64,000 bases of DNA from Anaspis maculata (Eukaryota > Arthropoda > Insecta > Coleoptera > Scraptiidae), in NCBI GenBank assembly GCA_949128115.1, contig OX421961.1, positions 87,837,277 to 87,901,276 of the forward strand, given 5' to 3'. Below the pieces are notes generated by a model that ran no database searches, was not told the DNA's origin, and worked only from the letters and a program-made list of their open reading frames with translations. Position numbers and translations under genes: made by a program. This document shows, one piece after another, positions 49,199 to 61,092 of this stretch; the stretch's first letter is position 1; every line of letters starts with the position of its first letter.

Positions 49199-49470
49199 AA
49201 AATCATCGGGTATAATACCACGAGTGCAATGAAAATTACCGATAATTCTGAAAAATGCGTGTTGCCTGAAAACTGCATGAGTTTGTTTTCTCTGTTGTTC
49301 GAAAGCTAAAAGAGCCCGACCCCGCAGGGGGAGCGGGGGAGGGCTCTTCTTTCGAACAACAGAAGAAAACAAACGAATGCGGTTTTCTTATGGCAACACG
49401 CATTTTCAGAATTATCTGGTTCATTTTCATTGCAAGAGTGGTATTCGGAAGAATATTTCCCGAATAATTC
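49199..49470. mobile_element. Hairpin MITE family D, copy 1
   Basis: Termini ATAATACCACGAGTGCAATG / CATTGCAAGAGTGGTATT; inner TGCGTGTTGCCTGAAAACTG and GTTGTTCGAAAG / CTTTCGAACAAC pair. Second copy at 50568-50812. Confidence 0.88.
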
Positions 49471-50567
49471 TACAAATTATTCACATATTATTTCACACGA
49501 CAATAAAATTGATGATACATGAATAGCCACCTAACTGTACTGAGCCGCAGAACAGAAAAGAGAACCAGAGGCTGACGTAAAAAGTGTGAAATCCTTATGA
49601 CTGCTCAATCCCAAATCGTTTCAATAGACCATATTAATTATTCTCACTTTCCCCTTCCACTAATCATTTGTAAGTTAGGTATGTGCCTGCGACCATGCGC
49701 ACTGCAGTAGAAGATCTCGCGCGCCACAGCATGCATAGAAAACGGAACTTTGCTGTCGCTGTCAGAATTTACGATTTCAAGGTGTTTTCTTTATTCTTGG
49801 GACGTTTTAAACCTTTTTAACCATACTTTTACGTGACGGCTAACGCTCGGTTCGCTTTCAAGCGCTGTCAAAATTCTCGTTAGCGGAAGTTGTGCAATAA
49901 AATATGGCGGGTAATTTGAAATTGTTTTGGATTCAAACAACCCCATTTTAAAATGCTTCGCATAAACTTCACAGCAAGATTTTCCATTTCATTATGGTGA
50001 AAAGTAGATCAGGTATTTCTTTTTACACACTTGCTATGTTATACATTCGTTGAAATTGTCAATTTGCAGCTTGAATTGATCATTTTACAAAGTCATTCAA
50101 CATGCATATTCTTATGGGAGTTTCAACCCAGCACATGTGGTTGTCTCTCTCCCCGATCTGCGACTGCGCATTGAATAAATAATATGGTCAATTTTCTTGC
50201 ACATTCCTCTGGGTCCCTGAGTACTCGCTTGAGCATGAGCATCCCCATACAGTGTCCAGACTCCAACGCTGACACTGACACGCATCATGTTTGTTTGACA
50301 GTAGGTGTTAAAACAATGACAGATCGATTGAATTATCGATATGGTCTTTCGGATTATCGCTTATTAATCCTCAAAATTTGTGTCCGAATTATCGCGTTTT
50401 TGACGTATGAGTGAAATATTCGTGAAAATCTAAGCACTTGTGATATTACTGTTGATTATTGCACTGAAACGTCAAAAAATTATCGCCGGCGATTCAACTA
50501 AAATGTCATTATGTTGGTATTTTTTCTTGAACAAAACTATCGTTCAACCGTAATGCCTGAGAATTTT

Positions 50568-50812
50568 TCAGGAATTATTCTTCGGAATACCACTCTTGCA
50601 TTAAAAATGTACCGGATAACTCTGAAAAAAAGAAGCATGTTGCCAAAAGAAAACTGCACTTGTTCGTTTTCTTTTTTTTTTTTAGAGAAGAGCCCTCCTT
50701 ATCCAATCAAAGAAAACGAACTCGTGCAGTTTTCAGGCAACACGCATTTTTCACAATTATCGGTAATTTTTAATGCACTCGTGGTATTATATACCCGATA
50801 ATTTCATACCCC
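50568..50812. mobile_element. Hairpin MITE family D, copy 2
   Basis: Same termini (AATACCACTCTTGCATTAAA, inverse at 50767-50790) and the central AGAGAAGAGCCCTCC block as copy 1; more diverged. Confidence 0.85.
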
Positions 50813-51351
50813 CTTACCTAGGAGGATATAAGAATAGGGAGGGAAGGTTCGTCATAAAAAGTGAAGCCATGGAAATGTCATATCCGCCATCTTTGTACGC
50901 CCTAGCCCTTACCGATTTTTTTTTTTAAACGGCGCGACTTTTTGGGCACCTATACACTATACACAAAATATTAGTTACCGATCATTTTCGACCTCTTGTC
51001 ATATACAGGTGTTACATAATGTTCACAACCTGGCACCTATAGATGGCAATAACTAAAATTAAATTCCTGCTCGGCTGCTATTGGCGAGTTTCAAGCTCGA
51101 ATACGTCACCTGACGGTCAACATGTGAACACCGTTTGTGCACGCATCAACCGCAGATTTGTGTGAGTACTTACGAGTGCTGCAGTGTTTGGTGGCTTTAA
51201 GTGACTCCATCTGACTTTGCGCGGTGTTAATTTTCCCCAGAAAAGTACGTAAACCACGCACGTTGCATTATCTTGAATGTACTAGTACTATGTATAGACA
51301 ATACAAATAGAGAAGACCATATGTTAACACCACCGTCGTCACGGATATTGT

Positions 51352-51593
51352 TTGGCCTTATTCTCTATGCCATTGAAATTGAAAACTGAAAATGTTTCGT
51401 TTTTCACTCTGGTTTATTTCGGTACGTAAGCATATTAGGCTGGGATCCCAAATATGGATGGAAATTAGACCTGAATCCCTGCCTGAACTGGCATAGTACG
51501 TACTTGTTTACCCAGTCTTAAGATCAATTTCAGCTCTTCAAAATCCCATTTTCAATATTGAAAATTTTCCATGGCATAGAGAATAAGGCCGAT
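51352..51593. mobile_element. MITE
   Basis: TIRs GGCCTTATTCTCTATGCCAT / ATGGCATAGAGAATAAGGCC, about 240 bp, no ORF. Confidence 0.82.
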
Positions 51594-52351
51594 TATTTGA
51601 TCTTTACAACAGCACATAAAAAAAGTTCTCTTCTTATGGCTAGCCAAGTTCTTATGAGGAGATTAGTTCACAATCGGCCAGAATATGGAAAATAAGAATA
51701 GGTAATGTCAAGTGTTTCCATTACAGGATCGAAACTGTACGACTGGAAAGAAGTGGTATCAGCATCATGGAAAGTATCCAAGATAGATCATAACAAAAAG
51801 TGGCGGAGAAATTGAAATTGTCTTTCGAAAGTGAAAGACGCCAGGTTGGATAGTCAAGATAATAAACAAACCCGGCACTGTGGAAATACGACTACGAGAA
51901 AAGCCTGGGAAGTGTCGCTGAAAATGGGACGTTTATATTGCAGACCCGTGAAGCTTCACGATTTCACTATTCACTTCTTGAATTTCAGAAGCCACTTCGC
52001 TTCCGACTAGACAAACACGATGAACTGTGACTTAAGAATTTCTTCTCCCATCACAATACACCGAGAATCCATTGATACCATCAAGTGATTAAATACCTCC
52101 ACAACACTTAATTAAGCTTCTGCCATTTTCAAGTTCCACCACAACAAAAATCTACCACGTTTCACACCTGGAGCACACTTAATACCGCTTAATACTGATT
52201 TAATTTTCGGAGACGCGGGCACAAGCGGTGCACTATCCGCCATGTTTGTTTACATTCAGCAGTTTTCAGCAGCGCCACCATCGATAATGTTACTCGCCAA
52301 TTAGTGTGACGTAAGTTGGGGAGGTCAAGGCGCGGTTGCCATGGCTATATG

Positions 52352-52482
52352 TGTTGGGATGTGCGCACGCATATCTAAGCATGCTTGCTTGTACGCTACC
52401 AATAAACCGGCAGTCGATGCCTGAGCAGTGAGCACTATAGCATACACTCGTGTATTCATTATATCCTCACAGACATACAACA
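52352..52482 (+). repeat. 5' LTR
   Basis: 131 bp, TG...CA ends, preceded by target duplication ATATG. It contains an AATAAA-like AATAAACC in the middle and retains the GCAGTGA that is missing in the 3' LTR. Confidence 0.95.
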
Positions 52483-52548
52483 TGGCGCAATAGTAAAAGT
52501 GATTGTGATAGTGAACAGTATAACGACTAGTAGTGTTAGTACGAAACA

Positions 52549-53290
52549 ATGCAGAACACCGCCGGATCCCACGCTAAGCCGCCAGGTCCCTTGGAATTCG
52601 AGGGGAACATGCCAGAAAAATGGACGTTCTTCAGACAGAAATTTGAAATTTATTTGAAGGTCAGCAAACGCGATGGTGACAGTGAAACTGAGAAGCTATA
52701 CATACTATTAAACATTATCGGTGACCGGGCCCTGAAAAAAACAAAACATTCGAGAGATATGTGTTCAACACGAGAAATAAAAAACAGGCCGAGTCCTATG
52801 ACGACTACATCACTGAGTTGCAAAAATTAGCAGTCACTTGTGCTTTTGGCGACCTCATTGATAGTCTCATCAGAGACAAGCTCGTGCTGGGAATTTCGGA
52901 CCGCCACATCAAGGACAGACTACTCCGTGAAAAGGACCTTAAGCTGAAACAAGCTCTGAAAATTTGCAAAATAGCAGAAAGGACGGAAAAACAGCTACAA
53001 GTCATCGAAGGCGACGCCGACAAGCAGGAGGAGGATGAAGTCAACTTGGCGACACGACGACGCAACGGAAATGCAAGGTATCCAGCACCGCTCAACGGAA
53101 GAAATCCATCTAGCACTAACGCTCGATTTCAACAAAATGGACCACGACAGATTAGTACTTCCAACAGGGTAATCAACAATTGTGCACGATGCGGTTTCAA
53201 TCATGTTGTGAATAAATGTCCAGCCTATCAAAAAACATGTTTAGCTTGTAACAAGAAGAATCCTTTCGCTAAAATGTGTAAAAACGTTAA
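52549..53290 (+). pseudogene. gag remnant
   Basis: ATG at 52549 opens a capsid-like segment (WTFFRQKFEIYL); reading continues in another frame from about 52761 (SYDDYITELQKLA, RHIKDRLLREKDL), so there is a frameshift near the A-run at 52736-52743. The first zinc knuckle CARCGFNHVVNKC is intact. In the second, CLACNKKNPFAKMC, proline stands where the histidine ligand is expected. Confidence 0.85.
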
Positions 53291-53546
53291 TTTAGTTAAA
53301 GTTGACGACCTAGATGTAAGTCAGGAGGACTATTTATTTGTTGGAAATATCGATGCAATTGATGGACTCAATAAATGGATGAAGAATTGCTTATTGAATA
53401 ATGATTTGAACGTAGAGTTCCGCCTAGATACGGGAGCCGAATGTAATATTCTACCTCACTAAATATTTAAAAAGTTAAAACTCAAAGAAAACATAAGACT
53501 GTCTCAAAATAAGAGGGTTATAAGAACGGTTTCGAATCAAGTACTA

Positions 53547-54078
53547 GAGAGTTATTGCAGATGAAATAAGGGCAAGCAGTAATAAAAGCAGCACTATTTT
53601 GGCACCTACGCTTGCGCAAATTAGTGCGACGTTAAATTTTTCTTAATGCCTATTTGCCTGCCTTTATTTGTGCACTCTTCAGGTCGACCTTATTTATACT
53701 TTATTTTGACAAGCCCCAAAAATGGCCCTGTACTTAGTGTATTGTTGGTTGCCTATATTTGTCTAATTTTGAGCAAACTTCCCTTACGTTATTAAATAGG
53801 GGGCTAATTTTTTGCAGATAGACTCTGCAGGCCTTGCAGTACACGTGTGCAAGAAATCAGGCCCGTCAGAGGGGTCCTTGTATCCCGCATGCAATTCGCA
53901 CTCTAACTTAAAATTGAGACTAAAAATTTAGGTTGGGAATTGGGAATGACGGGGCAAGTAAGGGAATTTGCGATCTGCAATAACTCTTATTCAACAACCA
54001 AAAATAAGGTAAGCAGTATTTCAATAACGCCTCCTTTAATAGTGCCGTGCAGTAAAATGGCATTCTGCAATAACTCTC
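53547..54078. mobile_element. MITE nested in pol, TSD TACTA
   Basis: 532 bp with perfect 15-bp TIRs GAGAGTTATTGCAGA / TCTGCAATAACTCTC and the 5-bp duplication TACTA at 53542-53546 and 54079-54083. Removing it leaves the surrounding pol frame continuous, confirming the boundaries. A third copy of the terminal motif lies subterminally at about 53975. Confidence 0.93.
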
Positions 54079-55305
54079 TACTAATGCCAGTTGGCACCTG
54101 CAATTTAAATGTGAAAGCTGGAGACACAAGCTGTGACATAAACTTTCAAATTTCAGATATCAATAAGGCCATTCTTGGTTTGAAAGCGTGTACATCACTA
54201 AAATTGTCAGCAAGAACGGACGAAGTCAATACAGTACTATTGAATCGCTGTGATAAAAAAGGAATAAATGAGCTACTAAACATATATGCGGACGTTTTTA
54301 AAGGTATAGGATGTATCAAAAATGCGACTTATAAGATTGAACTAACTCCAAATGCTGTACCAAAAGTTCACCCGCCGCGGAAAGTACCCTTTGCTCTGTA
54401 CAACAAGTTGAAAAATTAACTCAGTGAACTGGAAAAACAACAAATAATCAAAAAAGTTGATGAGCCAACAGAATGGGTTAATTCGTTGGTTATTGTCCCG
54501 AAGAAAAATTTTTATATTAGAATCTGTATGGATCCCAAAGATTTGAATAATGCTGTCAAAAGGGAGCATTTCTATATACCAACACTAGAACTCTGCACTA
54601 GAAGACATAACGTGTAAATTGAAAGGTGCCAAAATCTTCAGTGTTCTTGACTGCTCAAATGGGTTCTGGCAAATCAAACTTTGTGAGGAAGCTGTAAATT
54701 ATGCACCTTTATTAATACACCGTTTGGACGGTATTGTTTTCTGAGACTGCCATATGGCATAGCTTCGGCACCAGAGGTGTTCCAAAAACGAATTAGAGAG
54801 ATATTTGACGGTCAAGAGGGAGTTGACACGTACATTGACGACATTTTGGTATATGAAAAAAGCCTAAAAGAGCATAACGAGCGTCTAGAAAAAGTTCTGA
54901 AATAGTACCTTTCATTATCCAGCGCGCCATCAGCGCGCATACTCGTCTTCTGAAGTAATGGCGTCAAATACAAAATTTGCGAACAAATGCTAGAAAATGG
55001 CGTGAAAAACCGCCATAGAGTTGAAAAATACGCGCCGCAGCGAACAGGGTAATAGGCTAGAGGTTAATACACACTAATGATCACTTATTTTTCATAAAAA
55101 AAGTCCGCATTGTTCATTAAATTATAAATGACTGCGTTTTACATTGATCGGATGTGCGTACGCAACCCATAATGCAAAGCCCCCACCAACTCTATTTTCA
55201 GTTTGACAAGCAACGGCCGTGACTTTTCACTGCTGTCTGCTGTCAACGTCAACTATTTACTCGCCATTTTGAAGTTCGCTCCGAGTGTCGTACGTTTGTT
55301 AACAA

Positions 55306-55487
55306 GTGGGCCGCTATTCTTCAATCGTGTGAGAAAAGTCCCTGGGAGTTTTATATAATCCGTACTACATTTTTGTAACGAAAGTTGCCTAAAAACCACG
55401 ATTTTAGGCAACATTCGCTACATCAGTGTACTGCGGAATGTATTTTACTCCCAGGGACTTTTCTCACACGATTCAAGAATAGCGGCC
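55306..55487. mobile_element. MITE family A, copy 1 (third nesting level)
   Basis: 182-bp hairpin: GGGCCGCTATTCTTCAATCG and TGTGAGAAAAGTCCCTGGGA on the left, inverted on the right, with an inner stem GTTGCCTAAAA / TTTTAGGCAAC. A second, nearly identical copy lies at 62270-62455. Confidence 0.93.
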
Positions 55488-55557
55488 CTGTGCTCTTCAA
55501 AGTATAAAAATCAGTTTTTTTCAAAACTAAATCAGCGGTTTTATCCTTCCAAAAATC

Positions 55558-55860
55558 ATGGAAAAACAAGTGAGAGGGGCTGTGAAACATTGTGCTCATG
55601 GGAATTGGCACAGTGATAGTCGGTATAATGACAAAAATATGTATTTCTTTATCCGATTCCCAAAAATGTGCTTAAAATACCGTGAAAACTTGGTACTGGA
55701 GAAATTTGAAAAACACGTAAAGTCTTGCGAGGAATGTGACAAATGTGCACGGTGGGTGGAGCTGTGTAACCGGAAAATTTCACTTCGAAACGGGTCACCA
55801 ACGATAGCAGTTATTTATAATTTAATGAACAATGCGGACTTTTTGATGAGAAATAAGTAG
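55558..55860 (+). CDS. THAP-like zinc-finger ORF (100 aa) inside the nested transposon
   Basis: Starts MEKQVRGAVKHCAHGNWHSD. The pattern HCAHGNWHSDSRYND, FIRFPK, CARWVELCNRK resembles THAP-like proteins of other invertebrates (C, then NSDSRY, F(I/P)FPK, W and CGR). An extra stretch between FPK and CARW, and loss of the final Cys-His part, suggest a decayed or truncated transposon protein. Confidence 0.55.
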   Translation: MEKQVRGAVKHCAHGNWHSDSRYNDKNMYFFIRFPKMCLKYRENLVLEKFEKHVKSCEECDKCARWVELCNRKISLRNGSPTIAVIYNLMNNADFLMRNK

Positions 55861-57639
55861 CCACTAGTGTGTATCAACCTCTAGCCTATTACCCTGTTCG
55901 CTGCGGCTCGTATTTTTCAACTTTGTGGCGGTTTTTCTTGCGATTTTGTAGCATTTGTTCGCAAATTTTGTATTTGACGCCATTCGAGCATGCGCGCATG
56001 TTGAAATTTCGCGCAAGCGTTGGGTATACCATTATAATGAAAGTTACTATTAGCTGAAGAGCACGGCCTTAAATATAATGAAAACAAGTGTCATTTTGCT
56101 GTCAAACACGTCAACTATATGGGCCACATAATCAGTGAAAAGGGATTGGAAGTCGATCCCAATAAAGTGAAAGCTATTGTTGGAATGGAAAGACCAACAG
56201 ACAAAAAAAGCAATCGAAAGATTTTTAGGCACAGTTAATTATGTTAATAAGTATATACCAAATTTTACGGAGGTAACAGCTCCTTTAAGAGAATTACTCA
56301 AAAAAGAGGCATGCTTTCATTGGAATGAACGCCACGAGAACGCTTTCAATGCACTAAAAGTGTTATTGAGCAAGGCTTTAGTGCTGGACTTCTTTTCTGT
56401 GAATGACCCTATAACAATATCATGCGTCAAGTGAAGGGTGCGGTGCAGTCTTAATGCAAAATAACAAACCTATATCATTCATGTCGAAAGCTTTCACAGA
56501 TTCTCAGAAACGCTGGGCCCAAATAGAAAAAGAGATGCTAGCGGTTGTCTTTGCTTGCCATAAATTTCATCAGTTTATTTATGGCCGGACGGATGTAACC
56601 ATTGAAAACGACCATAAACCTCTAATGAGTATTTACAAGAAACCCCTCTTATCAGCACTGGTGCGCTTACAAAGGATGTTGCTCCTTCTACAACCTTACA
56701 CCTTCAATTTAGTGCACAAAAAGGGCACGGAATTGGTAATAGCGGATACACTTTCTCGGAATTTTATTTCAGACACCGACAAACAATTTGAGGAAAAATG
56801 TGAGCAAATAGAGCATAAGCTATGCATGGTAACAGAAACGTTACCATTCTCTGAGGAGAAACTGGAGCAACTTAAAGAAAAGACTCGGAAAGACGAGAGT
56901 TTAGTAAATTTGGCCACACTTATCTACGATGGATTTTCCGGACGAAAAAAATAAAATGAATGCTAACTTGAGAATTTATTGGCCATTCCGTGATGAGCTC
57001 TCAACAAACGATAGCATAATTTTAAAAAATGAATGAGTTGTAGTTCCAGCAACATTACGCAGAGAAATGCTAAAGCTTCTGCACTAAACACACTTGGGAA
57101 AAGAAAAAACAAAGTTGCGAGCCAGAGACATTTTCTTTTGGCCTGGAATGAGCAATGACATCGACAATTTAATCGATAACTGTGAGATCTGTTTGAGTTT
57201 TAAAAATGAAAATCAAAAGGAGCCGCTAATACCACATAAAACACCAAATATTATTTTAAAAAAAATTTGTGTTATGTTCGATACGGACTAAGGAAAATAC
57301 GTAATAGCGATCAATTATTTTTCCAAATTTCTGGAAGTCCGACAAATCAAGAGTAGCAATTTTGCCGAAATATCAACATTTCTTAAAGAAATATTTTGCA
57401 GACATGGAATCCCTTCCATTGTTATGACGGATAATGGGCCGCCTTTCAATGGGCATAATTTCGAAGAATTCAGTAAACATTGGTGTTTTACACATAGAAC
57501 ATCAAGTCCCCATTATCCGAAATCCAATGGACGCAGGTAGAAAGGGCCGTGGGTACGGTGAAAAGGACAATAAAGAAAGCGGAATTGGCCGGTTCAGACA
57601 TCCACTTGGCTATTCTTGAATCCACGTTTCCCGAAAAGC

Positions 57640-58030
57640 TTCTGCGCATACCTGTGAAAGTAGGACGTTGCCATATCTATATCACGACAACAAATTGACA
57701 ACACTGTAATACGGTGTGCTCGTGTAATGTCACGCAAATTTCAGCTGACAGCGCTTGACGTCGATTTGACGTTTCGACAGATCTAACCAAATAACGCTCT
57801 TGTTTCGTCGATCGCCTTATTGCAGCTCGTTGTGTTTCGTATCACCTGAATCTTTTTTGCCTCTTTCTGCCATACGGCGCGTAACATTTCATTCTGAACA
57901 ATATTAAATGTTGAATGGTTAGGAGGTTATGTTTGTTGTTTGTTTACATTTCGATTATTGATTGACAGTTGCCATTGACAGTGACACTTCGTGCGTCAAA
58001 ATTGAAATTACCGCGCTCTGCAGGTATGCG
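57640..58030. mobile_element. Small insertion in the integrase region
   Basis: Inverted GCGCATACCTG (57644) and CAGGTATGCG (58021), with no integrase-like reading between them; the integrase C-terminal part resumes near 58090 (SPAQILYNRRLRTTLP). True ends uncertain. Confidence 0.5.
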
Positions 58031-58559
58031 TTCTCATGTATGCGTTCTCATGTATGCGCTGAAGTGATGTACGTGATGGTAAACGTGGATTGATGAATCC
58101 ACCGCTATCGCACAAATTACCAAGTCCGGCACAAATCTTATATAACAGAAGGTTGAGGACGACATTACCTCTGAATAGGCAATTGCTACGACCCAAACTA
58201 ATTAACTAAAATAAAATAAAGTCTGTACTTAAAAACCAACAATTCAAAACAGTCCAGTATTACAATAAAACAGCAAAATAATTAAATTGTCTTCACCAAG
58301 GAGATAGCGTTTCAATTAAGAATTTCAGTGGAGGAGGAAAGTGGTCAATGAAAGAAATAGATATAAAAGATCCTATGTAGTAGAGGTAGAAACCACGGGT
58401 AGAAGGCTTATCAGAAATAGAACGCACCTTATTAAAATTCCAAACAAGATCGAGCAAAATGAGAATGACGTATCCAGAACAAAAAGAAGTTGCACTAATA
58501 GCGAGATTGTCCGTAACACAGATCGGAACTACTACTTACCTGGTGATCTTTCAGAATAA

Positions 58560-59685
58560 TAGTCCTGTTACAAATAGTGCGTTCTCCTGACCCGACGGCG
58601 CAGATGCAACATGGACGCAACTGTCGCTATTTAGTGCCAAATTTGAAACATCCAGACAAATATCGACTTTTATATGGAATACCAGGCTATTCCGTGACTA
58701 AGTTTCCAGATAGATACAAAAAAATTACTAAGAATGTGAAGGAGAACCAGTCGCAAGCCAAATTTCTATTTTGTATGGTTCTTTTTTACAAAATAAAGAA
58801 AATATTGGAAGTTCGTTGCTTACTTCGCAAATGATCCACAGTTTGTTAATCGCTATGTTGTCAGATTTGGCATGGCCGCCGTTACCAATAATAATTTATA
58901 TTACAATTACTGTTACCTCAAATAGTCACTATAAAATCAATTTTTTTTGCAAAATGTTTCCTTGTGCTTTTCTAGTTGGGAAATCTGGCACCATACTGAA
59001 TGAAAGTTCAAAAGTTGAAAATTGCTGTATCGAAATAATTGAAATTATTTATATTTCTTGTTCACTTGGCAACCCCGAACAGCTTCTGCCGTTCTCTTGT
59101 CTGGCTTCTGGGCCGGAGAGTCTTATGCAATCCGCAGTACATTGATGTAGCAAGCATTGCCTAAAACGTACCGTGTGAGAGTGGCTCTTGCGGCTCGCCT
59201 ACCTTTGGCCCCAGAGGCTTGCAGTTAGAGGAGACTCGGAGAGGGCCCTGACCAAAACTTTCACGCCACGTGTTCGCGGAAACGGAATAAAATGAAACTT
59301 TTTTCTTCATCGTATCGACTCTCGCTTCTACACTTGTTATGAAGCAGTGTCTTTCCTTCAATTTTTTCTTGTAAGAACCGAAAGCGTGCCTTCCTATTCC
59401 ACCTTAAAAATGATTGTTTTTAATTTTTAAAAGATTAAAATAACATCAGACTCACAACTCACAAACAGTGAGCATCAATAGTTGGAAATTTCACTTACAG
59501 AAACGATTATTGATAGTTTTTCTAATCATGTTACGTGTTAACAGATACTATTTGTCTGGAAGTTTCATATCAAGCGCCTAATTGTACGCGCATGGGCCCG
59601 GATAACACGTAAGATACACAGTCCTATTCACCCGAAAAGTATATTAATGACGATTCATGTTCTAGTGTTCCATCTCTGAACACTC
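58560..59685. other. Unclassified inserted sequence between pol and the 3' end of the retrotransposon
   Basis: Not expected in a Mag-like element of this size. A stretch at 59107-59165 (TTATGCAATCCGCAGTACAT, TGATGTAGC, CATTGCCTAAAA) is a diverged half of MITE family A. Short ORFs at 58577-58834 and 58771-59145 match nothing I recognise. Confidence 0.45.
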
Positions 59686-59688
59686 CAG

Positions 59689-60639
59689 GGGCCCTATTTT
59701 CGGTACACGTGATCTGTTCCCCGGCGATCACCGGGGAACGCCGGTGAAGTGATCAGTTCCCCGGTTTTAAAAGTGGTATTTTCGTGACCACTTTTTCGGC
59801 TAAACTCGTACATGTCCGTGTAATGTCGAAGCTTGGCTGTCAGCTGTGATATTTGAAATCGAATTGTAGTTTTTCGAAACCTACCTACTTTTGCTATTTA
59901 TTAACAGGGAATCTGCCGGCCCAAGCTTCAAGAGGCCACGATTGGATGCGATTTCCGAAATTAAAAAAGAAAAACTGACCGAACTCATGGCCAAGAACCC
60001 CATATATCCTTGTCAACTTGCTACGGTCAGCCGGCTTCCTTCCCCGGGTACTGGGATAAATGGCGTGACTAGTTCTGTGATGTGCCGGGCCTTCACAAGT
60101 CACACTGAAGTCTTTTAATTATCACGCGAAAATACTGCACAAACTGCACTTCTATGTCCACAAATCGTTTGCCGGGTTGGCGCGCATCTTCTTTGGCCGC
60201 TTCCAAGTCCGCGATTACATGGACCGCCAATGCCGCGTTCAATGGATCCATTTTTTCCAAATTATTTAAAGAAACTTTCGAAAAATTGGAGATTGGAACG
60301 TAAAATTGAAATTTTTGAAAGGACGCAGTTGTAATTCCAATTTCCAATTGTCAAAACTATATCTGTCACTTGGCGGTTGTTTTAGTTGTATTTTTGGTGC
60401 ATTCAGCGTTGCCAACCTATGAACAATGTGCTTTTTTTACTTTTTTTAGTGATTTTCAATTTAGACTCTTGGCAGTCCTTTGCTTTGATTGACATAAGCG
60501 GGGAATGAGCTGTTCTCTCGGTAGCTCCTAGGAGAACGGGCGTGATCACGCGTGAATGTACCCGAAAATGCCGCTTCCCCTGTTTTTGAGGGAACAGTTC
60601 CTATAGGAACAGTTCACGTGTTCACCGAAAATAGGGCCC
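59689..60639. mobile_element. DNA transposon nested near the 3' end of the retrotransposon
   Basis: 951 bp; TIRs GGGCCCTATTTTCGGT / ACCGAAAATAGGGCCC followed by related ACACGTGATCTGTTCC / GGAACAGTTCACGTGTT; candidate duplication CAG on both sides. Two short ORFs (plus-strand 59891-60118; minus-strand, an M at about 60250 followed by DPLNAALAVHVIADLEAAKE) may be remnants of a PIF/Harbinger-type element; this is inference from the GGGCCC-type ends. Confidence 0.85.
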
Positions 60640-60968
60640 CAGTAATTAATTGTGCTAGCAACAGTAACAAGGCGCCAAATGTTATTGAAAATAGTTCCTC
60701 TTCGCCCCTTTGATCTATCGTAATAGTTGGGAATTGTACGGAGAATGAAGTGCATTAATCGGTGTCTGTTAGCAATAATATTAAAACAAGATCTGGAAGA
60801 AATGTTAAAACTGTAAATAGATTAAATATATGTATAGACTAGGTAGGTTACAACTACCACTTTAGTAATAAGTTTAGAGCTAAGTGATTTTTGTACATAT
60901 TGTAACTACCATTTTAGTTATAAGTTCAGAACTAAGTAATTTTTGTACATATTCTATAAAAAGGGAGA

Positions 60969-61092
60969 TGTTGGGATGTGCGCACGCATATCTAAGCATG
61001 CTTGCTTGTACGCTACCAATAAACCGGCAGTCGATGCCTGAGCACTACAGCATACACTCGTGTATTCATTATATCCTCACAGACATACAACA
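60969..61092 (+). repeat. 3' LTR
   Basis: 124 bp, nearly identical to the 5' LTR, followed by ATATG. The high LTR identity suggests the element is not very old despite its damaged interior. Confidence 0.95.

Larger units (their letters stand above)
54902..56052. mobile_element. Long-TIR DNA transposon nested in pol, carrying a THAP-like ORF
   Basis: TIRs of about 170 bp: left GTACCTTTCATTAT...ATGGCGTCAAATACAAAATT...AACAGGGTAATAGGCTAGAG, mirrored at 55870-56050. It splits the reverse transcriptase/RNase H region between 54901 and about 56053. Target duplication unclear (TA or a TTA-like site). Superfamily not determined: a THAP-like finger occurs in P elements and in some other insect DNA transposons. 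Confidence 0.88.
53291..58559 (+). pseudogene. pol remnant (protease, reverse transcriptase, RNase H, integrase)
   Basis: In order: protease core RLDTGAE (about 53422) with a stop soon after at 53461; RT around 54420-54900 with a YIDDI active site near 54830; RNase H at 56455-56760 (SQKRWAQIEKEML, NDHKPL); integrase zinc region and DNCEICL near 57175; catalytic-core MTDNGPP at 57425; C-terminal RNRTHLIKI near 58410, stop 58557-58559. Several stops and frame changes. Interrupted by insertions at 53547-54078, about 54902-56052 and about 57640-58030. I describe the breaks only. Confidence 0.85.
52352..61092 (+). mobile_element. Ty3/Gypsy LTR retrotransposon, decayed, with nested insertions
   Basis: 8741 bp between and including LTRs of 131 bp (52352-52482) and 124 bp (60969-61092), both starting TGTTGGGATGTGCGCACGCA and ending ACATACAACA. 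They differ mainly by a 7-bp deletion in the 3' copy. The 5-bp target duplication ATATG is at 52347-52351 and 61093-61097. A primer-site candidate TGGCGCAATAG follows the 5' LTR and a polypurine tract AAAAAGGGAGA (60958-60968) precedes the 3' LTR. Domain order is gag, protease, reverse transcriptase, RNase H, integrase. No env seen. Very short LTRs and this order suggest a Mag-like lineage (inference). Not functional: frameshift, stops and at least four insertions. Confidence 0.95.

Noticed and set aside
52352..61092. Endogenous retrovirus with env considered
   Set aside because: No envelope-like ORF, signal peptide or transmembrane segment between integrase and the 3' LTR; the extra sequence there is accounted for at least partly by DNA transposons.
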